From contig CAWIES010000004.1 of assembly GCA_963835215.1 (NCBI GenBank), positions 744,001-808,000 of the forward strand: a stretch of 64,000 nucleotides of DNA, written 5' to 3'. The position numbers and the translations under genes are program-made. The stretch's first letter is position 1, and each line of letters begins with the position of its first letter. This stretch comes from Roseiarcus sp963835215 (GTDB taxonomy: Bacteria; Pseudomonadota; Alphaproteobacteria; Rhizobiales; Beijerinckiaceae). The notes under the pieces were generated by a model. The model saw nothing but the letters and a program-made list of their open reading frames with translations. It was not told the origin of the DNA and did no database searches. Shown here piece by piece: positions 36,411 to 48,225 of the stretch.

Positions 36411-37474
36411 CCGCGCACCACGTCGCGATAGACGTGGTCCTCGCCCGCCGCATCGAGGATGCGCCAGACGCCGTCTCCCTCGTCGACAATGGCGTTCGGC
36501 CCGATCGGCGTCTTGCCGTGGGCGCCGGGAATGTCGAGCACATAGGTCGGCATGGCGAGGCCCGAGAGACGCCGGCGCAATTCGCGCATCAGCGCCTGGC
36601 CGCTCGCGATCGGCACGCGGAAATGCGCGGTGCCTGGCGCAAGATCCCCGTGGTGCAGGTAGTAGGGCTTCACCCGCGCTTCGACGAAGGCGCGCATCAG
36701 CGCCTCCAACGTGTCCGCGTCGTCGTTGACCCCCTTGAGCAGCACGCTCTGGCTGACCAGCGTCGCGCCCGCTTCGATCAACCGCCGGCAGGCGGCGCGC
36801 GCTTCGGCCGTCAGTTCGCGCGGATGGTTGGCGTGCAGCGCTACATAGACCGCCTTGTCGTGTCCCGCGGTCAGCGCCCGCGCCATCGCCCTCGTCACCC
36901 GCTCGGGCGCGACCACCGGCAGGCGGGTGTGCCAGCGCAGCACCTTGAGATGGGCGATTTCGGCGAGCGCGCGCGTCGTCGCGGCGAGACGGCGCGGCGA
37001 GAGCACGAGCGGATCGCCCCCGGTCAGCACCGCCTCCCAGATTTCCGGGCGGGCGCGGATATAGTCGAGCGCGGCGGAAAAATCGGATTCGCTCAAGGAT
37101 CGCGCACCCGGCCCGATCGTTTCGCGGCGAAAACAGAAACGGCAATAGACCGCGCACACCGCCACGAGTTTGATCAGCACCCGGTCGCGGTAGCGATGCA
37201 CCAGGCCGTTCAGCGGGCTCTTCAGCCCGTCGCCGATCGGGTCGGCCTCCTCCGCCGGATCGTGAATGAGCTCGCGCGGATCGGGGAGATACTGGCGCGC
37301 GATCGGGTCGGCGGGGTTTCCCGCCTCGATCAGGCGCGCGACTGCGGGGGTCAGCGCCACAGCATAACGGGCAGCGACCGCCGCCGCCGCAGCTCCGCGC
37401 TCGGGGGCGAGGAGGCCTGCGGCGATCAGGTCGTCGGGCGAATTCAGGGCGCGCGCGGGTTGGCGAGAGGACAT
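36407..37474 (-). CDS. epmB: EpmB-like lysine 2,3-aminomutase family radical SAM protein
   Basis: A 355-residue radical SAM enzyme with the CX3CX2C cluster motif CAVYCRFCFRR (Cys107, Cys111, Cys114), GGDPLVLSPRRL, HTRLPVVAPERVT and SQSVLLKGVNDDADTLEAL. Its length is that of the EF-P-(R)-beta-lysylation protein EpmB rather than the longer KamA catabolic aminomutases, so it probably makes beta-lysine for elongation factor P. epmA and efp are not in the window. The preceding PADPIARQYLPDPREL segment is characteristic of the group. Confidence 0.88.
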   Translation of the reverse strand: MSSRQPARALNSPDDLIAAGLLAPERGAAAAAVAARYAVALTPAVARLIEAGNPADPIARQYLPDPRELIHDPAEEADPIGDGLKSPLNGLVHRYRDRVLIKLVAVCAVYCRFCFRRETIGPGARSLSESDFSAALDYIRARPEIWEAVLTGGDPLVLSPRRLAATTRALAEIAHLKVLRWHTRLPVVAPERVTRAMARALTAGHDKAVYVALHANHPRELTAEARAACRRLIEAGATLVSQSVLLKGVNDDADTLEALMRAFVEARVKPYYLHHGDLAPGTAHFRVPIASGQALMRELRRRLSGLAMPTYVLDIPGAHGKTPIGPNAIVDEGDGVWRILDAAGEDHVYRDVVRG

Positions 37475-37581
37475 GCCGCGCTGTTTAGTCGCGAGCGAGC
37501 GCTAGGGGAAGGCTGCGCCCGCGACGAACGCGGGGCGCTTGCTTTACGGCGCGCGAAGCGCGCGATTAATCGACCGAAGGG

Positions 37582-38037
37582 TCACAGACCGGTCGGATTG
37601 CCGTGGATCAGGGTCGCCTCGGGCTCATCGCCTTCGCTGACGTCGCCCGACCAGTACAGCTTATTGTCGATGACTGTCACCGGCGTGCAGTCCCAGCCCT
37701 TATTGTCGCCGTCGTCCGAGTCGAGATGGGTGCACATCTGATTGTTCGAGATTTGCCAGGTGCCGGTGTAAAAATCTTCCTTGCCCACGCCCCTGAAGGT
37801 CCCGTCCGGCACGAAGAATTGCGTGAACGGCCCGCTGTCATCCGCGCCGGTGATGGTGTTGCCGACGACTTGAGCCTTGATCTCAGCCGCATTCAAGGGC
37901 TTGAGGTCGACGCTCTGCGGCGTCGCGGCGGAGGCGACTTGTGTCGCGACAACCGGGCGAACGCCGTTCGCCTGTCCCGCCGTGGAGGCGCCGACCACGA
38001 GGGCGGCGGCGGCCAAATATGTGAGGCTCAGTTTCAT
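37582..38037 (-). CDS. secreted hypothetical protein
   Basis: A 151-residue exported protein with a signal peptide of about 23 residues (MKLSLTYLAAAALVVGASTA then GQA). The mature chain contains LNAAEIKAQVVGNTITGADD, FFVPDGTFRGVGKEDFYTGT and MCTHLDSDDGDNKGWDCTPV, a beta-rich domain with a cysteine pair; the order 'NT-G...G-W...Wd-C' resembles small DUF995-like secreted domains, but this is a weak match. GGAGG precedes the ATG at 38037. Function unknown. Confidence 0.7.
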   Translation of the reverse strand: MKLSLTYLAAAALVVGASTAGQANGVRPVVATQVASAATPQSVDLKPLNAAEIKAQVVGNTITGADDSGPFTQFFVPDGTFRGVGKEDFYTGTWQISNNQMCTHLDSDDGDNKGWDCTPVTVIDNKLYWSGDVSEGDEPEATLIHGNPTGL

Positions 38038-38577
38038 TTCGTCATCCTCCAACACGCACGCAAAACCGCAGCGCGAACTCATCGGTCAATCATTATAGAT
38101 ATCGTTTGACGCTGACAAGACGTGGCGGCCAGTTGAGCGATCATCGTCGCGTATCGCCAGTCCGTTTTGCAGCGGATTGCCGCGATTCCTTAGCTTCTCG
38201 GGCGGCGCTAACCGTCACAATTGGCCGTTCCACTCGACCTTTCTGCCATTCGATGACGCACATACTTGTGAACGCGCGAGATATATAATTTCTCATGATA
38301 TGGCTAACTTGGCGAAAGCATAGTTATAACGAAATAGTAACGATTGAGCCGCCAGTGCTCGCGACCCCGAGACGCCGTCGACGGCGCCGCCGCGCAGCCT
38401 CTGAACGATAAAAACTTCTGTGGATAACTGCCCCGCTACGCATTGCGCACGTTCGCCAGCCCAACGCGCTCGCGCCGTTCCTGTCGCCGCAAAAATTTTG
38501 CGAGGGTTTTACTTAAGTCTATTCGAACGCGAGTGCGCCCGTGCGCGGCGGAGGCGGATCGTGTTGTCGCGCCCTTG
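38038..38577. other. gene-free, partly low-GC stretch with a perfect DnaA box
   Basis: About 540 bases without a credible gene. From roughly 38085 to 38345 the sequence is much richer in A and T than the rest of the window (for example around 38281-38300 and 38321-38345). A perfect consensus DnaA box, TGTGGATAA, lies at 38419-38427. No second perfect box is visible, nor any tRNA, terminator hairpin or convincing small reading frame. The region separates a secreted-protein gene from the 3' end of the coiled-coil gene, both on the minus strand. Confidence 0.6.
38419..38427 (-). promoter_or_regulatory. consensus DnaA box
   Basis: TGTGGATAA on the plus strand, that is TTATCCACA on the minus strand, an exact match to the DnaA consensus. 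A single box next to an AT-rich segment is compatible with DnaA-dependent regulation or titration, but is not enough to call an origin. Confidence 0.45.
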
Positions 38578-39045
38578 TCAAGACGCGCCTCTCGCGTGGA
38601 GGCCAGAGCCGTCACCCGCAGATGAAGCGCCGTTGGTCGACCGCGCCCCACCGCGCAGGGCGGCGTTCTCTCGATCCAAGCGCCCGCAGCGCTCGGCGAG
38701 ATGGTGGCGCTCCTCGAGGACGAGCGCGTGGCGCGCCGCGAGGCTGCGATGGGCCTCCTCCAGCGCGGCGAGCTTGGCGCTCGCCTCCTCCAGCCGGGCG
38801 CCGCAGGCGTCGAATTCGAGGGCCAGTTCGGACACCGGCGAGAGAAGCCCTTGAAACAAAACGGGCAGCCGTTCGAGCTGGTCGAGTGCGCGCTCGATGT
38901 CCTCGCAGCGCGCCCTGAGCACGGCGTTGCGCGGGCTGGCCGTCGGCGCTTCGCCCGCGCGGCGTCCGGCGCCGCCCTGCCGTGGCCCGCGCGGCGGCTC
39001 GCCCTGCTCGACCAACGCGACGACCTGATCCCAGAACGTCCGCAT
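38578..39045 (-). CDS. hypothetical coiled-coil protein
   Basis: A 155-residue protein. After a short start (MRTFWDQVVALVEQGEPP) and a polar linker it has a long helical stretch, about residues 38-132, with heptad-like leucines and alanines (CEDIERALDQLERLPVLF, RLEEASAKLAALEEAHRSL). It resembles the N-terminal segments of some alphaproteobacterial coiled-coil scaffold proteins, but no family can be named. The ATG at 39045 has GGGAGGGG upstream and a good promoter match lies about 75 bases further. The last 25 residues (from RGGARSTN) are low complexity, so the gene could be a truncated form of a longer one. Confidence 0.5.
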   Translation of the reverse strand: MRTFWDQVVALVEQGEPPRGPRQGGAGRRAGEAPTASPRNAVLRARCEDIERALDQLERLPVLFQGLLSPVSELALEFDACGARLEEASAKLAALEEAHRSLAARHALVLEERHHLAERCGRLDRENAALRGGARSTNGASSAGDGSGLHARGAS

Positions 39046-39118
39046 CCGCCCCTCCCGCTCCGCGCGTCATGCGCGAGGCCGCAGAAGATCCCGTCGCCCG
39101 CCGGCAGGACCGGGCGTC

Positions 39119-39147
39119 AGCTAAGCGCTACAACTTATGCGTGTCAA
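39119..39147 (-). promoter_or_regulatory. predicted sigma70-type promoter for the coiled-coil gene
   Basis: On the minus strand TTGACA (39147-39142) is followed after 17 bases by TTAGCT (39124-39119). The -35 element is perfect and the spacing is optimal; the -10 is a weak match. It would give a leader of roughly 65-70 bases before the coiled-coil gene start. Confidence 0.4.
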
Positions 39148-39206
39148 TACGCGGCCACGCGCCTTAATGCGTGCATGGCGGAAATCGCGCAGCGATTTGG
39201 CGTCGT

Positions 39207-39293
39207 TGGTGCGGACGGCGGGGGTCGAACCCGCATTGCCTTGCGGCCGAAGGATTTTAAGTCCTTTGCGTCTACCAGTTTCGCCACGTCCGC
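39207..39293 (-). tRNA. tRNA-Leu (anticodon UAA), CCA encoded
   Basis: On the minus strand the acceptor stem GCGGACG pairs with CGTCCGC, the D-arm contains AACTGGTAGACGC, the anticodon stem AAGGA/TCCTT encloses the loop CTTAAAA with anticodon TAA, a variable arm typical of leucine tRNAs follows, and the T-arm reads GCGGGTTCGACCCCCGC. The discriminator A and the CCA end are encoded at 39210-39207. It lies 44 bases downstream of gpt on the same strand. Confidence 0.96.
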
Positions 39294-39337
39294 GCGAAGC
39301 CTTGTCCCACAAACAGAGGGGAAAATGAACTGGCGCT

Positions 39338-39835
39338 TCAGCCAGCGGCGTCCTTGGCGATCGGCGGCTGAAAGGCGAGGCCCATGTCCCAGGGGAAGTA
39401 GATCCAGGTGTCCTGCGACACCTCGGTGATGAACGTGTCGACCAGCGGCCGGCCGAGCGGCTTGGCGTAGACGGTGGCGAAATGGGCCTTCGGCAGCATT
39501 TCGCGCACCACTTTGGCGGTGGCGCCGGTGTCGACCAGGTCGTCGATCACCAGAATCTTGGCGCCGCCCGACTTCGACACCTGGTCGGCGATCGTCTTGA
39601 GCACCTGCAAGCCGCCCTGGGTTTTGTAGTCGTGATAGGAGGCGATGCAGACGGTTTCGATCACGCGCAGCTCAAGCTCGCGCGAGACGATCGCGGCCGG
39701 CACCAGCCCGCCGCGCGTGATCGCCACCAGCGCGTCGAACGGGCCGGCCGCCGAGAGCCGCCAGGCGAGCGCGCGCGCATCGCGGTGAAACTGGTCCCAC
39801 GAGACCGGAAAGGCTTTTTGGCGAGCCTCGACCAT
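39338..39835 (-). CDS. gpt: xanthine phosphoribosyltransferase
   Basis: Salvages xanthine and guanine with PRPP. The 165-residue protein shows FDALVAITRGGLVPAAIVSR, the PRPP-binding signature ILVIDDLVDTGATAKVVREM, YAKPLGRPLVDTF and the C-terminal TWIYFPWDMGLAFQPP typical of Gpt. The start at 39835 (MVEARQKAFPVSWDQFHRDA) is the family start, with GGGGAAAA upstream; the longer frame is not similar. tRNA-Leu follows downstream. Confidence 0.93.
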   Translation of the reverse strand: MVEARQKAFPVSWDQFHRDARALAWRLSAAGPFDALVAITRGGLVPAAIVSRELELRVIETVCIASYHDYKTQGGLQVLKTIADQVSKSGGAKILVIDDLVDTGATAKVVREMLPKAHFATVYAKPLGRPLVDTFITEVSQDTWIYFPWDMGLAFQPPIAKDAAG

Positions 39836-39937
39836 GGCGCTTTTCCCCGCAACTCCGCTGCGCCCTCTTAGCAAGCGGCGGCCTGGCGCGCGAGACGGCG
39901 CAGGGGTCGTCAACAGCTTTGCCGCGCTGGCGCGCTC

Positions 39938-40702
39938 TCAGGCCGGCTTCATAGTGGCGCGCAAGGCGGCCAGCATCGCCTCGACCGCCGCCCGCGCAGC
40001 CGCTGCCTTGGCGCCGTCGCGGCTGCGCACGACGATTTGGTTGTGGAACGTCCCGTCGCGAAAGGACGGATAGGAGCCGATGACCGTCTCGCCGTGGGCC
40101 GTGGCGAGCTCGCCCAGCGCCTCGGCATAGCGCCCCTCGGGAATGGCGGCGGCGTCGATCGTCTCGACCACCATCTTCGTCCCGGTTTCGATCGTTTTGG
40201 CCGCATTGTCGAGCATCGCCTGCATCACCGCCGGCACGCCCGCCATGACGATGACGTTGCCGATGCGAAAGCCGGGCGGCGCCGAAACCGGATTCTCGAC
40301 CAGTTCCGAGCCGACCGGCATGCGCGCCATGCGCCGGCGCGCGGCATTGAGATCGTCGGACTTGTAGCGCGCGCGCATCAGCGCCAGCGCGCGCGGGTCC
40401 TCGATCACCTCAAGGCCGAAGGCCTTGCCCACCGCGTCGGCGGTAATGTCGTCATGGGTCGGCCCGATGCCGCCGGTGGTGAAGACGTAGTCGTAGCGCA
40501 CGCGCAGCGCGTTGAGCGCGGCGACGATCTCTTCCTCGATGTCGGGCACGACGCGCGCCTCGCGCAGATCGACGCCGATATTGGTCAGGTACTCGGCGAT
40601 GTAGCCGGAATTGCGATCCTTGGTGCGGCCCGACAGGATCTCGTCGCCGATCACCAGAACCGCGGCGGTGATAATTTTCTCGCTGACAGTTTTCTCATTC
40701 AC
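39938..40702 (-). CDS. MoaB/CinA-N type molybdopterin-binding domain protein
   Basis: A 254-residue protein made of a MoCF-biosynthesis domain and a short C-terminal extension, as in the competence/damage-inducible protein A group without the CinA deamidase domain. Motifs are AAVLVIGDEILSGRTKDRNS, VFTTGGIGPTHDDITADAVG and GVPAVMQAMLDN. Role unknown; related proteins act as pyridine-nucleotide pyrophosphatases. It overlaps the stop of the FkbM methyltransferase gene by four bases, so the two are coupled. Confidence 0.88.
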   Translation of the reverse strand: MNEKTVSEKIITAAVLVIGDEILSGRTKDRNSGYIAEYLTNIGVDLREARVVPDIEEEIVAALNALRVRYDYVFTTGGIGPTHDDITADAVGKAFGLEVIEDPRALALMRARYKSDDLNAARRRMARMPVGSELVENPVSAPPGFRIGNVIVMAGVPAVMQAMLDNAAKTIETGTKMVVETIDAAAIPEGRYAEALGELATAHGETVIGSYPSFRDGTFHNQIVVRSRDGAKAAAARAAVEAMLAALRATMKPA

Positions 40703-41558
40703 GCGGGCGCTTCCTCCTCATCGAGTTCGTAGGCGACGTTCTCGCCGGTGCGCAGGATTTCGCGATAGCCGAGCGCGCGCAACCGCTGCTCGAGCTGCGC
40801 CCCGACCCGCAGCAGCGCGAACTCCATGATGATCAGGCGCGGCCACAGCGCGCGCGGCGCTTCGCTCAGGAACGGATCGAGCGCCAGGTCCTCCGCGCCT
40901 TCGATGTCGAGCTTGATCGCGTCGATCTTGGCGTAGCCCTCTTCGCGCACCAGCGTCAGCAAAGTCTTGGCGCGCACGACAATCCGCTCGACCAGCGCCT
41001 CGGCGCTGACGATGCGATCGAGGATTCGCCCTGGTTGTGGGTGTTGACGAACAGCGTCACCTCGCCATCGACGTCGTTCAGCGCGCAGGAGACCGCTTTG
41101 ACATTGGCGAAATCGCTCTGGCGGATGTTGTAGGCGAGGCGCTCGAACAGGGCCGGCAGCGGTTCGACGGCGAGGATTCGCGCCCGCGGACCGCCGATCG
41201 CCGCCACCGACAGCGCGTAGCCGCCGACGCTCGCCCCGATGTCGAGGAAGACGAAGTCGCCCTTCAACCGCTCGGTGAGCAAGGCCCGCTCGCGCGGATC
41301 GAAATATTGCGGCGTGAACAGCAGCCGCTTTTCGGCGTTGTTGTTGTACGGGTAGAGCCGCATACGGGCGCCGAGCGAAACGACGTCGACCGGCCGCCCG
41401 CGTAAGGACCGCAACGCCGCGCCGCGCAGCAGGAAGGCGGCGCGCTTGCCGAGCCATCCCGTCGAGCACCGGCGGGTCGCTTTGAGGGTCAGCGCCAGCA
41501 GGCCGGAGGGCGCGTAGGCGCCGAAGGGCAAGGATTCGACCAGGCTGTCTCTGGACAT
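40699..41558 (-). pseudogene. FkbM family methyltransferase with a -1 frame change
   Basis: From the ATG at 41558 the frame gives RMRLYPYNNNAEKRLLFTPQ, FVFLDIGASVGGYALSVAA (SAM motif I), ILAVEPLPALFERLAYNI and LFVNTHNQGESSIAS. At about 41008-41022 the family sequence passes to another frame: VSAEALVERIVVRAKTLL, IDAIKLDIEGAEDLALDPF and LIIMEFALLR to a stop at 40699. The arithmetic (860 bases) requires one missing base. Restored, the protein would have about 286 residues and the conserved KLDIEGAE motif of FkbM methyltransferases, which methylate sugars or other small molecules. Sequencing error or true frameshift cannot be told apart here. Confidence 0.8.
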
Positions 41559-41768
41559 CGACGCTCGCTGTTGCCTGCGGGTCGCCGGTCTAGCACGCCC
41601 GGAGCGCGGCTCGCCAGCTTCGGCCGGCCTGGCGAAAACCCCCGCTGGCGACCGCCCGGCGCGGGAGACACGCGGATTGTCGCGGCGGCTTGTGTTGCGC
41701 GAGCGCGGCGGCGTATTAAATATCGACAGGGATCGGGGCGCGATCGTCCGCTCCGCCGAGGTTTGCAC

Positions 41769-42608
41769 ATGACTTTTGTCGATTCTGCCGAGCTGCGCGG
41801 TCGGCGCAGCGGCCACATCAAGCTGCACGGCCCGGAGGGTTTCGCTGGGATGCGCAAGGCTGGCCGCCTGACCGCCGAGGCGCTCGATCTCCTGGTCGAG
41901 CGGGTGAAGCCGGGCGTGACGACCAATGCGCTCGACAAGTTCATTTACGAGTTCGCCCGCGACCACCACGCCTATCCGGCGCCGCTGAACTACCGCGGCT
42001 ACCGCAAGTCGATCTGCACCTCGATCAATCATGTCGTCTGCCACGGCATTCCCGACGACAAGCCGCTGCGCGATGGCGACATCCTCAACATTGACGTGAC
42101 GCTGATCGTCGACGGCTGGCACGGCGACGCGAGCCGCATGTATGTCGCGGGCGAAGCGCCGCGCCGCGCTTCGCGGCTGATCGAGGTCACTTACGAGTGC
42201 CTGCGGCGCGGCATCGCGGCGGTCAAGCCGGGCGCGACCACCGGCGACATCGGCTACGCCATTCAGACCTATGCCGAGAGCGAACGCTGCTCGGTGGTGC
42301 GCGACTTCTGTGGCCATGGCCTTGGCCGCCTGTTCCACGACGAGCCCAACATCCTCCATGTCGGCAAGCGCGGTGAAGGCGCGCCGCTGCGCCCGGGCAT
42401 GTTCTTCACCATCGAACCGATGATCAATCTCGGCGGCTTTGCGGTGAAAGTGCTGGCCGACGGATGGACCGCGGTGACGCGCGACCGCTCGCTGTCTGCG
42501 CAATTCGAACACGCGGTCGGGGTCACCGAGACCGGGGTGGAAATCTTCACCGCTTCGCCCGCCGGGCTCGAGCATCCCCCCTACGCGCCGTCCCCCTACG
42601 CCCCATGA
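41769..42608 (+). CDS. map: type I methionine aminopeptidase
   Basis: Removes the initiator methionine from nascent proteins. The 279-residue protein has KSICTSINHVVCHGIPDDKP, the metal-ligand motifs LNIDVTLIVDGWHGDASRM, FCGHGLGRLFHDEPNILHVG and FFTIEPMINLGG, and a final EHAVGVTETGVEIFT. The five metal ligands are all present. The C-terminus has an extra Pro/Tyr-rich tail (HPPYAPSPYAP). The start at 41769 is the family start. It overlaps radC by four bases. Confidence 0.95.
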   Translation: MTFVDSAELRGRRSGHIKLHGPEGFAGMRKAGRLTAEALDLLVERVKPGVTTNALDKFIYEFARDHHAYPAPLNYRGYRKSICTSINHVVCHGIPDDKPLRDGDILNIDVTLIVDGWHGDASRMYVAGEAPRRASRLIEVTYECLRRGIAAVKPGATTGDIGYAIQTYAESERCSVVRDFCGHGLGRLFHDEPNILHVGKRGEGAPLRPGMFFTIEPMINLGGFAVKVLADGWTAVTRDRSLSAQFEHAVGVTETGVEIFTASPAGLEHPPYAPSPYAP

Positions 42609-43303
42609 GCAAGGGGCCCGGCCGCGAAGAGCCCGCCCATTACGAAGGCCATCGCGCGCGTCTGCGCGGGCGTCTGTTGCAGGCGGGCGCCGAGGCCATT
42701 GCCGACTACGAGCTGCTCGAACTCGTGCTGTTTCGCGCCGTTCCGCGCCGCGACGTCAAGCCGCTCGCGAAGGCGCTGATCGCGCGTTTTGGCTCGTTCG
42801 CTGAAGTCATCGCCGCGCCCCCGCCCCGGCTCGCCGAGGTCGAAGGCATGAGCGAGGCTTCGATCGCCGAATTCAAGATCGTCGAAGCCAGCGCCAAACG
42901 CTTCGCCAAGGGGGCCGTGCGCAAGCGATTGCCGATCGGCTCGTTCAGCGAAGTCATCGACTATTGCCGCACCGCGATGGCGTTCGAGGGCCGCGAGGCG
43001 TTCCGCGTGCTGTTCCTCGACAAGAAGAATGGCCTGATCGCGGATGAGACCCAGGGCGTGGGCACCGTCGACCAGACGCCGGTCTATCCGCGCGAAGTGG
43101 TGCGCCGCGCGCTCGAATTGTCGGCGACCGCGATGATCCTGGTCCACAACCACCCCTCGGGCGATCCGACGCCCTCGACCCAGGACGTCAAGATGACGCT
43201 CGACATCATCGCGGTGGCCCAGCCGCTCGGCGTCGCCGTCCACGACCACATCATTGTCGGGCGTGACGGCCATGCTTCGCTGAAAGGGCTGCGCCTTATC
43301 TGA
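42605..43303 (+). CDS. radC: RadC family protein (JAB/MPN domain)
   Basis: A 232-residue protein with an N-terminal helix-hairpin-helix region (LLELVLFRAVPRRDVKPLAK, LAEVEGMSEASIAEFKI) and a C-terminal JAMM metal-binding motif, HNHPSGDPTPSTQD at about residues 181-194, typical of RadC/YeeS proteins. The old assignment to DNA repair is unproved; the role is unknown. The map-radC pair is common in Hyphomicrobiales, and the ATGA overlap indicates coupling. Confidence 0.93.
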   Translation: MSKGPGREEPAHYEGHRARLRGRLLQAGAEAIADYELLELVLFRAVPRRDVKPLAKALIARFGSFAEVIAAPPPRLAEVEGMSEASIAEFKIVEASAKRFAKGAVRKRLPIGSFSEVIDYCRTAMAFEGREAFRVLFLDKKNGLIADETQGVGTVDQTPVYPREVVRRALELSATAMILVHNHPSGDPTPSTQDVKMTLDIIAVAQPLGVAVHDHIIVGRDGHASLKGLRLI

Positions 43304-43577
43304 GGGGCGAGGCGGACCGGGAGGATTTGCCGGCGCACCGAGGCGGCCGAGGCCGCCGTCCGCCAAAACGACCCCCGCCAACCCGAGGAGCAAAACGGAT
43401 TCAGGCGATTGCCGGGGCCCCGGACGGTCGCTAAGCTCCCCTCAACAAGCTCCACCGCGGCGTCTCTTGGCGCCGTGTAAAACAGGGCGCTGCGCAGGCA
43501 GCGACGACAGACCCGCCGGCGGCACGATGGCGCGGTTCCTGCATGGAGGTTAGAGAACTCAGGGGGAGCGTCGACGC

Positions 43578-44492
<915 letters not shown>

Positions 44493-44494
44493 CG

Positions 44495-46035
<1,541 letters not shown>

Positions 46036-46036
<1 letters not shown>

Positions 46037-46943
46037 TGCGCTGGCAGTCCAATCCCCTGCTCGTCGTCGAGCACCTCACCATGCGCTTTGGCGGCCTGGT
46101 CGCCGTCAACGATCTCTCCTTCCAGGTCGGGCGCGGCGACATCACGGCGCTGATCGGCCCCAATGGCGCTGGCAAGACCACCGTCTTCAACTGCGTCACC
46201 GGCTTTTACAAACCGACCGAGGGGCGCCTCGCGCTCGCCCGCGTCGGCGCTGCGACCGCGGCTGAGGTCGAGGCGCTGACCGTTTCGCCGCGCAAACACA
46301 TGACCCGCGACGACGCGGAGCTTTATCTGCTCGAACGCATGCCGGGCAACGAGATCGCCTGGCGGGCGAGAGTGGCGCGCACGTTCCAGAACATCCGGCT
46401 CTTCCAGGGCATGACGGTGCTGGAAAACCTGATGGTCGCCCACCACAACCGGCTGATGCTGGCCAGCGGCTTCACCATTCTGGGCCTGTTCGGCGCGCCC
46501 AGCTACCGCGCCGCCGAAGCCGAGGCGGTCGAGCGCGCCAAGTTCTGGCTCGAAAAGATCGGCCTGATCGACCGCGCCGACGATCCCGCCGGCGAACTGC
46601 CCTACGGCGCCCAGCGCCGCCTCGAGATCGCGCGCGCGATGTGCACCGATCCGGTCATGCTGTGCCTCGACGAGCCGGCGGCGGGCCTCAACCCGCGCGA
46701 ATCCCTGCAGCTCAACACGCTGCTCAACGAAATCCGCGACAACCACAACACCTCGATCCTGCTGATCGAGCACGACATGTCGGTGGTCATGCAGATTTCC
46801 GACCATATCGTCGTGCTCGACTATGGCACCAAGATCGCCGACAGCACACCCGAAGAGGTGCGCAACGATCCCAAAGTGATCGCCGCCTATCTCGGGGTCG
46901 CCGACGAGGAAGAACTCGCCGGCGTGGAAGCGGAGATCGGCGC

Positions 46944-46947
<4 letters not shown>
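46036..46947 (+). CDS. livG: branched-chain amino-acid ABC transporter ATPase LivG
   Basis: ATP-hydrolysing subunit of the Liv importer, 303 residues. Walker A is GPNGAGKT at residues 41-48, the Q-loop is in ARTFQNIRLF, the signature region is ELPYGAQRRLEIARA, a divergent form normal for LivG, Walker B is VMLCLDEPAAGLNP and the switch His is in LLIEHDMSVVM. A spacer of about 40 residues after Walker A (around TRDDAELYLLERMPG) is longer than in E. coli. It overlaps livF by four bases. Confidence 0.95.
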
Positions 46948-47710
<763 letters not shown>

Positions 47711-47711
<1 letters not shown>

Positions 47712-48055
47712 TGGCCGGCTATCTCTGGCCCGACTCCGACTACGGCCTGCTGTCCTTCATTATCCTGACCGTGCTCGCCGCCGCCGCCGCCTACGCGACT
47801 GGACGGGCGATGGCGAGCGGCTGGGGCGCGCGCTGGCGCATCGTCCCGGCGATGATTGCGCTCGCCGCGGCGACGCAATTCCTCCATTACGCGCTATTTC
47901 AGGAAGAACTGCTGTCGCTGCACTATTATCTGGTCACGCTAGTCGTGCTGCTCGTCGTCGCGTGGCTCGGCTACGCCTCGATGCGGGCGCGGCAGATGGC
48001 GACGCAATATTCATGGGCTTTCACCCGCTCCGGCGTGACTTGGCGAGCGCGCTAA
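47711..48055 (+). CDS. DUF6867-type small membrane protein of the liv operon
   Basis: A 114-residue protein starting MAGYLWPDSDYGLLSFIILT, with three hydrophobic helices (about residues 15-33, 43-60 and 71-90) and a basic C-terminus (YASMRARQMATQYSWAF). The family (I believe DUF6867) is found in alphaproteobacteria right after livF, as here; the start overlaps the livF stop by one base (TGATG). A role as accessory subunit of the importer is plausible but unproved. Confidence 0.75.
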
Positions 48056-48225
48056 GTCGTCTTGGCGCGCACGCTAAGTCATTCGGCGTGGCCGACAATA
48101 ATTCGTCCATTCCTCCGCATGGGAGGTGACTCCCAGCCAAAAACACGCTTTGATCCTGCCCAAGGGTGGGATCGCTTCCGCCTCTGGTGCGCCGTATGCG
48201 CCCCTAAACCAAGGGAGTGTCTCGT

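Noticed and set aside
38085..38577. Chromosome origin
   Set aside because: Only one perfect DnaA box, no cluster, and none of the usual origin neighbours; kept only as an observation.
43342..43357. Terminator after radC (GGCGGCC-GA-GGCCGCC)
   Set aside because: Short stem, almost no loop and no T-run; not enough to call.
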